Source: Dechloromonas sp. (GTDB taxonomy: Bacteria > Pseudomonadota > Gammaproteobacteria > Burkholderiales > Rhodocyclaceae). Taken from it: DNA of 6,119 nt. Of this stretch, positions 1 through 6,119 are shown one piece after another (position 1 is the stretch's first letter; every line of letters starts with the position of its first letter). Made by a program: the position numbers and the translations under genes. Where the stretch lies: assembly GCA_017302355.1 (NCBI GenBank), contig JAFLDQ010000189.1, positions 1 through 6,119 on the forward strand, given 5' to 3'. The notes below the pieces were generated by a model. It ran no database searches. It saw only the letters and a program-made list of their open reading frames with translations, and was not told the origin of the DNA.

Positions 1-763
1 TCTCCCCGGTATCCACGGTCTTCGAGCAGACGAATTCCATGTTGCCCTTGGGATGCGTGAAGATGCTGTCCGCCCCCGACACCGCGCCGACCTTGACCGT
101 GAACACGTCGGCGAAGCGCACGCCGTAGTCGTCGCGCAGGAACATCAGCTGGCCATCGACCTCGGTGAAGCGCCGGCCGTCGGCCATGTGACGGTCCATC
201 CGCCCCTTCTCGAAACGGAAGATGGCGCAGTTCGGCGTGTGCTCGCCGAAGATGCGGGTGTCGCCGGTTTCGTAGAAATGGGTGATGCTGCCCTGCTCGT
301 ACAGCCAGGCGTTGAGCTTCCGGGCCGCGGTCAGCTTGATGAACTCGCGCGGCACGATGAAGACCAGCTCGCCGCCGGGCTTCAGGTGGCGCACGCACTT
401 CTCGATGAAGAACAGGAAGAGGTTGCTGCGCGCATCGAAAAGCCCGGATTTCAGGCGTTTCCGGGTGTCGACCGCGACATCCTGAAAACGCACGTAGGGC
501 GGGTTGCCGACGATCGTCTCGAACTGCTCGGTCAACGGGTAGTCGAAAAAATCGCGGATCTCGGCGCCGGGCGGCGCGACGCGAGGGTCGATCTCGATGC
601 CGACGCAATCGCGATGCCGCTCCTTGAGCAATTCGAAGAAGACGCCGTCGCCGGCCGACGGCTCGAGCGCCCGCCCGCGGTTGCCGCACAGGGCGAGCAT
701 GAACTCCACGACCTTGGGCGGCGTGAACACCTGACCGAGTCTAGTTACGTCTTTCTGGCTCAT
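1..763 (-). CDS. Type II gamma-class N6-adenine DNA methyltransferase, C-terminus missing
   Basis: This methyltransferase transfers a methyl group from S-adenosylmethionine to adenine N6 in a specific DNA site, protecting host DNA from the partner endonuclease. The gene starts at the ATG at 763-761 and runs off the left edge; 254 residues are visible. Motifs appear in gamma-class order: QVFTP (motif X, residues 11-15), LEPSAGDG (motif I, SAM binding, 33-40), IEIDP (motif II, 56-60), NPPY (catalytic motif IV, 87-90), then FIVPREFI (about 125-132) and VKVGAVSGAD (about 223-232). The last is typical of Eco57I/PaeR7I-like methylases at the entry to the target-recognition region. The start ATG overlaps the TGA of the upstream endonuclease frame (ATGA at 763-760), so translation is probably coupled. 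Codon use is GC-rich, like the chromosome and unlike the endonuclease gene. The family is clear; the recognition site cannot be read from the sequence. It could be an R-M fusion if the missing C-terminus is long. Confidence 0.93.
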   Translation of the reverse strand, partial: MSQKDVTRLGQVFTPPKVVEFMLALCGNRGRALEPSAGDGVFFELLKERHRDCVGIEIDPRVAPPGAEIRDFFDYPLTEQFETIVGNPPYVRFQDVAVDTRKRLKSGLFDARSNLFLFFIEKCVRHLKPGGELVFIVPREFIKLTAARKLNAWLYEQGSITHFYETGDTRIFGEHTPNCAIFRFEKGRMDRHMADGRRFTEVDGQLMFLRDDYGVRFADVFTVKVGAVSGADSIFTHPKGNMEFVCSKTVDTGE

Positions 764-1444
764 GAAGCAACACGCAGCGGAATGTGATGGTCGAAACTCT
801 CCAGTGCCTTCGCTCGCAACACGAAAGTTTGTCGCAAGACGCCAAGAATATAGGATTGAGCCTCGCTATGGCTTCGTTCGGTGCGGATTCGGTTCTTCGA
901 CCAGTTACATTGGAAGGGTGGGTTATTGCCATTCGGCGTCAAGGCCGGAAGGCGCTTAAGGCTGGTCCAGAAGACATCACCCGGCTGGGATTTGTTGACG
1001 ACCAGAAAGTAATAATCGGCATCCGGGTTTTCGGCCAAATGTCGGCCAATGGCTTCGCAATATCGGTCCCAATCGTTAATTTTCGCCATTTTGGGATCGA
1101 CACCAGTTAGCGCGTAGAAGACCCCCCTCTTTGCTTGCCAAGTTGTCGTTGCCTTCCAAGGAGGAAACCTTCACGTTTACCGGCAAGAATACTTCTGGCC
1201 CAGAAACCAGAAAGTCGTACCAGAATCGAGGCGGTGCAATGCAAATCGAATATCGTGCCAACTGGAACTGTTCGTTTGCCAATGCATAGAGCCGCAACGC
1301 ATCACTGATCTGTCGCTCATTCTTTTGCGAGTTAAGGCGGCCATCGGTTTGTGATCGGTCGAGACTCAGGCTTCCAGATTTGAGTGATCGGGAAAGGTAG
1401 TTAGCCAAGCTGTCCAGAATAGCCGTGGAGGAGATGGTAGTCAT
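760..1444 (-). pseudogene. Type II restriction endonuclease gene, frameshifted in a poly-G tract
   Basis: This is the probable cleavage partner of the adjacent methyltransferase. The first frame starts at the ATG at 1444-1442 and ends at 1076 after 122 codons. The second frame is open from upstream of 1089 to the TGA at 762-760. Removing one G from the six-G run (plus-strand C run, 1122-1127) joins them: ...NLASKEG continues as VFYALTGVDPKMAKINDWD, giving 227 residues. The joined protein has YDF (D77) followed by LPVNVKVSS (N90, K92), then DNLASKEG...YALTG, FLVVNKS and PPFQCNWSKNR. I associate this pattern with small type II endonucleases paired with gamma methylases, in a PD-(D/E)XK-like arrangement. 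The assignment rests on pattern and neighbour, not on a search. No strong ribosome binding site precedes the ATG. GC content is near 50% by eye, below the flanks. The frameshift could be decay, slippage-based switching or a sequencing error. Confidence 0.78.
1122..1127 (-). other. Six-G homopolymer carrying the frame break
   Basis: The minus strand reads GA-GGGGGG-TC inside the endonuclease gene. With six G the frame leads to a run of unlikely residues and a TAA at 1078-1076. With five G it reads straight into the downstream frame, which then reaches the methyltransferase start. This locates the indel to this run. Six is short for a classical phase-variable tract, but it is the kind of run where both polymerase slippage and base-calling errors occur. 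Confidence 0.8.
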
Positions 1445-1483
1445 GGTGAATCGATAGGTGATGACGCTCTGGGCGCTATTGGG

Positions 1484-2067
1484 CTAGAAGCCCGAACCCG
1501 GCTGAGCGAGATAATTCATCTCTTCTGGAGTAGACAGACGACCCAGCGCCGCATTGCGATGCGGGAAGCGAGCGAAACGGGCGACGACTTCGTGGTGGCG
1601 GCGGGCGTAATCGAGAAAGCCGTCGTACCCTGGATGTTCGGCAGCCAACGCGGTGAACAGCGCGACCGAGCGCTCCTGGTCGGCCAGCACTTCGCTGTGC
1701 TCAAAAGGCAGATAGACGAAAACTCTTTCGACGGCGAGGAGCGGTCGGTCCCAGCCCTTGCCAACCGCCGTCGCGGCCAGTTGCAGCGCCTGCGCATCGC
1801 CGGCAAACGCCCGGGCGTCACCGCGAAAGAGATTGCGCGGGAACTGATCGAGTACGATCAGCAGGGCGAGCAGGCGCTGGGCTTCGTCCGCCCACCCCGC
1901 CAGTCGGCCGGCCAACGCAGCCTCGACAACCGGCAGGAAACGCGAGCGGATTTCCGCATCGAAACCCTCGTTCTTGCGAAACCACTCGGCGCGTGGATGG
2001 CCGTAACCCGGTTCGCCGGGGCAGCCGAACCAGAAGGCCAGGATTTCGGGCGCAGTCGCCGCGTTCA

Positions 2068-2068
<1 letters not shown>
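1484..2068 (-). CDS. DUF924 family protein (TPR-like fold, function unknown)
   Basis: This is a 194-residue protein of unknown biochemical role. The family signature is nearly complete: EILAFWFG near the N-terminus, AEWFRKNEGFDAEI, LLALLIVLDQFPRNLFRG in the middle, FVYLPFEHSEVLADQE, and RFARFPHRNAALGRLSTPEE near the C-terminus. The length fits the family. I chose the ATG at 2068-2066 because it overlaps the glnS TGA (2070-2068) by one base (TGATG), a usual coupling arrangement. An ATG 18 bases upstream, at 2086, lies inside glnS and adds only MGCCRV with no conservation. The gene is probably translated from the glnS transcript. It ends in TAG at 1486-1484, 39 bases before the restriction gene, with no terminator hairpin seen in that gap. 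It is predicted to be cytoplasmic, with no signal peptide or membrane segment. Confidence 0.9.
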
Positions 2069-3873
<1,805 letters not shown>

Positions 3874-3879
3874 GGTGGA

Positions 3880-3883
3880 CCTC
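3880..3883 (-). promoter_or_regulatory. Ribosome binding site of glnS (fixes the GTG start)
   Basis: The minus strand reads GAGG, six bases, then GTG. This Shine-Dalgarno-like core at normal spacing supports GTG at 3873-3871 as the start, over the out-of-frame ATG at 3901. Confidence 0.6.
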
Positions 3884-3899
3884 GGTTTTCGATCGCGCC

Positions 3900-3905
3900 A
3901 TTTTA
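3900..3905 (-). promoter_or_regulatory. Candidate -10 box of glnS
   Basis: The minus strand has TAAAAT here, which would start transcription around 3893, about 20 bases before the GTG start of glnS. I see no convincing -35 hexamer at 16-18 bases. The region is shared with the divergent crcB promoter, so the two may compete. Confidence 0.35.
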
Positions 3906-3928
3906 ACCGGCGGAAGCGGGCAAACCGC

Positions 3929-3934
3929 TACAAT
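3929..3934 (+). promoter_or_regulatory. Candidate -10 box of crcB (leaderless transcript)
   Basis: TACAAT lies eight bases before the crcB ATG at 3943. Transcription would begin about 3940-3942, leaving almost no 5' leader. No clear -35 hexamer is visible at the standard distance; TTTTAACC at 3901-3908 is a poor candidate and too far upstream. No Shine-Dalgarno sequence precedes the ATG, which agrees with leaderless translation. Confidence 0.5.
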
Positions 3935-3942
3935 TGCCCGCG

Positions 3943-4350
3943 ATGTCCGTCATCCACAACCTCACCGCACTCAATTTCCTCGCCGTCGGCAGCGGCGCCG
4001 CTCTCGGCGCTTGGGCGCGCTGGCTGCTCGGCCTGGCGCTCAACCCGCTGTTCGTCGCGGCGCCGCTCGGCACGCTGGCCGCCAACGTCATCGGCGGCTA
4101 TCTGGTCGGCGTGGCGGTCGGCGTGTTCCACATCCACACGCATTTCCCGCTGGCCTGGAAACTGTTCGCCATCACCGGCTTCCTCGGCGGGCTGACGACC
4201 TTCTCCACCTTCTCGGCCGAGGTCGTAGAGCGCCTGCTCGCCGGCCAGCCGGCCTGGGCGATCGGTCTGGCGTCGCTGCACCTGGCGGGTTCGCTGACCG
4301 CGACCTGGCTCGGCCTGCTGACGGTCGGGGCGACGCGCATCTGGGTTTGA
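3943..4350 (+). CDS. crcB: CrcB/Fluc fluoride ion channel
   Basis: CrcB is a small inner-membrane channel that lets fluoride leave the cell; the family works as an antiparallel dimer. The 135-residue protein is nearly all hydrophobic, with about four membrane segments (roughly 10-30, 38-62, 70-90 and 103-127). Family motifs are visible: GSGAALGAWARW (16-27), GTLAANVIGG (43-52, with the pore-lining Asn at 48) and GFLGGLTTFSTFSAE (79-93), which holds the phenylalanines and the TTFS stretch that line the ion path. Length is slightly above the usual 125 or so. I chose the ATG at 3943; an in-frame TTG at 3934 would overlap the likely -10 box. No fluoride riboswitch fits in the short upstream gap. 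The gene is divergent from glnS and ends 31 bases before the convergent stop of the zinc-ribbon gene, with no hairpin terminator between them. A diverged copy of its last 51 bases lies at 5849-5899. Confidence 0.95.
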   Translation: MSVIHNLTALNFLAVGSGAALGAWARWLLGLALNPLFVAAPLGTLAANVIGGYLVGVAVGVFHIHTHFPLAWKLFAITGFLGGLTTFSTFSAEVVERLLAGQPAWAIGLASLHLAGSLTATWLGLLTVGATRIWV

Positions 4351-4381
4351 ACCCGCCAAGTCCAAAAATGACCGCCACCAC

Positions 4382-5380
4382 TCAGAACAGGCGGGAGAGA
4401 TGTTCAGCAAGTCCCTGTTCGTTGACGAAGCTGATGTCGTACATGGCGGTATAGGCCCGCGCCTTGTCCCCTTCCAGGCCGGCAATGCACATCACGAACT
4501 GTTTGCCGGCCAGCCCCAGCCGCTTTTTCAGGGCCAGATCACGATCGATGCTCTGGCGAAATTCGCCGCTCTTGCATTCAATGCAGATCGGCGTCGCGCC
4601 GTCGACCAGCATGAAGACATCGAGTTCGTACAGATCGCCATTGGCCAGCACGATCTCGAGGCCACGGGCGCAGGAAATGCGGCGGCCGCGCTCCTTGGCA
4701 TAGCGCAAGCTGCTCATCAGGGCATGCCATTCCAGCCATTCGCCGCTGAAAAACTGGCGGACCGCCGGAGCGCTTTGCAGGATCAAGCGGATATTGTTTT
4801 CCTGCTTGTTGTGAAAGCATTTGGCGACGAAGGAAAAGTCGTACAACTGCTGGCAGAAGCCGAGGAGCGCCTTGGCTTCGTCCGGCGTCTTCTTTTCAAG
4901 GTGGACGGTGGTGCCGTTGTATTCCTTCTGTTGCGACCAGCGGATGCGGTCGAGCACTTCCTTGAAGAGTGTGAGATTGCTGCCGATGACCTCGGCCGCT
5001 TCGTCGAAGAAGCCGCTGGTATCTACGCCGCGCAGATCCGCCTGAACCTTGATCTGGCGCTTGTGAAACCAGTCGTAGATCGGACCGTGCTGGATTTCCG
5101 TTGCCAGTTGATCGGTATTGCCAAGGTCGAGAGCAGCCAGAGGTGCGGAGGAGGTTGCCGGCTGCGGCACGGTCTGCCCGGCCGTCGATGTCGGGGCCGA
5201 TTTAAGGCGGATCAGTTCACGCTGGGCGTCGAAGTATTTGTCGAGCAGCTTCTCGATGAAGAACAGCGTGGGATAGATCTTGGCCGGATCGGCACATTTG
5301 GGACAGGCAATACTCTGTCCGGCGAGGCCGTCGCCTTGCTCGGCGAGTAGCCCGCATTTGTTGCAGCGCAGGATGGCCAT
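4382..5380 (-). CDS. Unrecognised protein: N-terminal zinc ribbon plus C-terminal PD-(D/E)XK nuclease-like domain
   Basis: I do not recognise a named family for the whole 332-residue protein. Residues 1-30 hold CNKC (C6, C9) and CPKC (C26, C29), a four-cysteine zinc ribbon. A Ser/Thr/Pro/Ala-rich linker follows at about 60-85. The middle region (about 90-210) is mostly helical in character and unassigned. The C-terminal part begins with SGEWLEWHALMSSLRYAKER (E217) and then has YELDVFMLVDG and PICIECKSGEF. This gives a D254-x13-E268-C-K270 core followed by LALKKRLGLAGKQFVM. The pattern and spacing fit a PD-(D/E)XK nuclease fold and resemble DUF1887/Card1-type domains, but I see no CARF ring-nucleotide sensor. 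A metal-dependent nuclease is inferred, possibly in defence or repair. I chose the ATG at 5380 because a TATACT box lies upstream at 5418-5413, which an ATG at 5434 would precede. No strong ribosome site is seen. No signal peptide or membrane segment is apparent. The gene is convergent with crcB. Confidence 0.85.
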   Translation of the reverse strand: MAILRCNKCGLLAEQGDGLAGQSIACPKCADPAKIYPTLFFIEKLLDKYFDAQRELIRLKSAPTSTAGQTVPQPATSSAPLAALDLGNTDQLATEIQHGPIYDWFHKRQIKVQADLRGVDTSGFFDEAAEVIGSNLTLFKEVLDRIRWSQQKEYNGTTVHLEKKTPDEAKALLGFCQQLYDFSFVAKCFHNKQENNIRLILQSAPAVRQFFSGEWLEWHALMSSLRYAKERGRRISCARGLEIVLANGDLYELDVFMLVDGATPICIECKSGEFRQSIDRDLALKKRLGLAGKQFVMCIAGLEGDKARAYTAMYDISFVNEQGLAEHLSRLF

Positions 5381-5412
5381 GAATCGGACACAGAAAAGGA
5401 AACAATGCCCGG

Positions 5413-5418
5413 AGTATA
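5413..5418 (-). promoter_or_regulatory. Candidate -10 box of the zinc-ribbon/nuclease gene
   Basis: The minus strand reads GGTTATACTCC, with TATACT near the TATAAT consensus. A start point near 5406 gives a leader of about 26 bases to the ATG at 5380. No good -35 hexamer stands out at 17 bases. The box sits just after the ankyrin pseudogene stop (5445-5443), so the gene could be transcribed independently of that remnant. Confidence 0.45.
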
Positions 5419-5442
5419 ACCCAGTGATGTGCACGCACTGCC

Positions 5443-5858
5443 TCAGGCCGCCTTCCGTAACAGCCTCGGGCAGTCGATGGAAGCCGGCAGATCGAGCGCC
5501 CAGAACTCGTCGAAATCTTTCAGTCCGTCATTGGCAGCCTTCTCCGGCAGCAGGCTCATCAAATTGGGCTTGCTGTTAGACGAAACGTAGATCAGGCAGG
5601 TGACGCCATTGCGGTCCTGCAAGTCGATGTCGATGCCCGGCAGCGATCAGATGTTCGATGATCGTGGCGGCCATGGTAACAAGCCAGCCAAAGCGCGTTG
5701 CAGCCGTCGGCATTGGTCACCGCGATATCCACGCCTAGAGCCAGGAGTTCGTCGACGATGTCGAGCCGCCCTTCCTTGCAGGCGCTCATCAGCGGGGTAG
5801 AACCGCGGCGAGCCTGCGGAGCGGATAGCTGGTCCTGCGGCGCTGGGCGCGACTTGGC
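5443..5858 (-). pseudogene. Ankyrin-repeat protein remnant, two frame breaks and no start
   Basis: Three minus-strand frames join into one ankyrin-type protein. Frame one (from about 5858) reads RRGSTPLMSACKEGRLDIV, then DELLALGVDIAVTNADGCNA and LWLACYHG to about 5670. Frame two (from 5668) reads ATIIEHLIAAG. Frame three (5634 to the TGA at 5445-5443) reads IDIDLQDRNGVTCLIYVSS and ends with FDEFWALDLPASIDCPRLL-type sequence. These are roughly two ankyrin repeats plus a C-terminal tail. The first break lies at about 5666-5672 (two bases missing, or one extra, relative to the repeat register). The second is an extra C on the plus strand in 5636-5638. Upstream the frame meets a TGA at 5861-5859 with no start codon before the TPL motif; the ATG at 5789 falls inside that motif, so the 5' end is lost. 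Ankyrin repeats usually mediate protein binding. It lies on the same strand as, and just upstream of, the zinc-ribbon gene. Confidence 0.72.
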
Positions 5859-5899
5859 TCAGCCTGCTCGCTGTTGGGACGACCCGTATCTGGGCCTGA
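5849..5899 (+). pseudogene. Remnant of a second crcB gene (3' end only)
   Basis: These 51 bases match the last 51 bases of crcB (4300-4350) at 40 positions by hand alignment, in the same reading frame and ending at the same TGA. The encoded tail ATWLSLLAVGTTRIWA agrees with the CrcB tail ATWLGLLTVGATRIWV at 12 of 16 residues. Upstream of 5849 the similarity fades, and the sequence belongs to the minus-strand ankyrin remnant. Only the gene end therefore survives, and no start or pore motifs are present. The divergence says it is not a recent copy; it is either an old duplicate or the tail of a homologous crcB from another lineage. Its place beyond the ankyrin and nuclease genes makes it a likely scar of insertion or replacement. 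Confidence 0.7.
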
Positions 5900-5948
5900 C
5901 CGGCCCGGACGGCAGCGCCGGCAGCGGTCTGCGACCGGCTGGTCAGGG

Positions 5949-5965
5949 CCGGTGGCCGCCACCGG
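5949..5965. repeat. Perfect GC-rich hairpin
   Basis: CCGGTGG, loop CCG, CCACCGG forms a seven-base-pair stem. A wider pair, CCGGCCC at 5900-5906 and GGGCCGG at 5946-5952, overlaps one arm. No T run follows on either strand, so it is not a standard intrinsic terminator. It lies in the 162-base gap (5900-6061) between the crcB remnant and the last gene; I see nothing else in that gap. Confidence 0.35.
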
Positions 5966-6061
5966 ACACAGGCGCCCGCGCACTCCACTAACCCGAACTT
6001 TGACCCAATGGCTTGAAGAATCCGTTGCTTTTCATGAGGTTGCTGGTTTTCTGCGGAGGTG

Positions 6062-6119
6062 TTACTGGGTACGCGGCAGGTTGACCCCGAGCAGCTTGAA
6101 GGCTTTTTCCTGAAGCGGG
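6062..6119 (-). CDS. C-terminal end of an unidentified gene (partial)
   Basis: The last 18 codons of a minus-strand gene enter from the right edge, reading PLQEKAFKLLGVNLPRTQ and ending in TAA at 6064-6062. Codon choice is strongly GC-ending (CTG, CTC, GTC, AAC, CCG, ACC, CAG), as expected for a native chromosomal gene here, and other frames look less convincing. I do not recognise the family from so short a tail. The next gene-like sequence downstream is the crcB remnant on the opposite strand, about 160 bases away. Confidence 0.5.
   Translation of the reverse strand, partial: PLQEKAFKLLGVNLPRTQ

Noticed and set aside
53..787. Plus-strand open frame of 244 codons
   Set aside because: It is the shadow of the methyltransferase, whose motifs (LEPSAGDG, NPPY) are unambiguous on the minus strand.
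3874..3942. Fluoride riboswitch ahead of crcB
   Set aside because: The gap is about 69 bases, the likely start point is at the ATG, and I do not see the riboswitch core or pseudoknot pairing.
4351..4381. Bidirectional terminator between crcB and the convergent gene
   Set aside because: No inverted repeat or T run is visible in the 31 bases.
4400..5350. Plus-strand open frame of 316 codons
   Set aside because: It is antisense to the zinc-ribbon/nuclease gene, and only the minus strand shows CxxC pairs and an ECK motif.
5381..5434. Upstream ATG at 5434 as the start of the zinc-ribbon gene
   Set aside because: It lies upstream of the likely TATACT -10 box and overlaps the ankyrin remnant; the zinc ribbon begins naturally at the ATG at 5380.

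Overview
The window looks like a GC-rich proteobacterial chromosome, most likely a betaproteobacterium. The reasons are a long GlnRS of the beta/gamma-proteobacterial type, a DUF924 gene, a crcB gene and strongly GC-ending codons. A Rhodocyclales-like source is a guess from gene style only. Nearly all genes are on the minus strand; crcB and a crcB-like remnant are on the plus strand.

Left part (1-1444, minus strand): a type II restriction-modification pair. The endonuclease gene comes first and overlaps the start of a gamma-class N6-adenine DNA methyltransferase by ATGA. The methyltransferase runs off the left edge. The endonuclease frame is broken by one extra G in a run of six G at 1122-1127. 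With five G it would encode 227 residues, so as sequenced the system looks like a methyltransferase with a disabled, switchable or mis-sequenced nuclease. The endonuclease gene is visibly poorer in GC than its surroundings.

Middle part (1484-4350): glnS (glutaminyl-tRNA synthetase, GTG start) is followed with a one-base TGATG overlap by a DUF924 gene. The R-M pair sits 39 bases downstream on the same strand and may share the transcript. Divergently from glnS, across about 69 bases, lies crcB (fluoride channel). Its likely -10 box is so close to the ATG that the mRNA is probably leaderless.

Right part (4382-6119): convergent with crcB is an unrecognised gene. It encodes an N-terminal four-cysteine zinc ribbon, an unassigned middle region and a C-terminal PD-(D/E)XK nuclease-like domain with a D-x13-E-C-K core, reminiscent of DUF1887/Card1-type nuclease domains. 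Upstream of it is a decayed ankyrin-repeat gene with two frame breaks and a lost 5' end. Next to that, on the plus strand, is a 51-base remnant matching the 3' end of crcB (40 of 51 bases, same stop). The nuclease gene and ankyrin pseudogene are therefore flanked by two crcB 3' ends, which suggests an insertion or gene replacement at crcB. The window closes with the last 18 codons of an unidentified minus-strand gene.

The best candidate for something undescribed is the zinc-ribbon/nuclease protein in its crcB-bounded segment. The broken restriction gene is second. No CRISPR array, tRNA, rRNA, transposase or integrase is visible.
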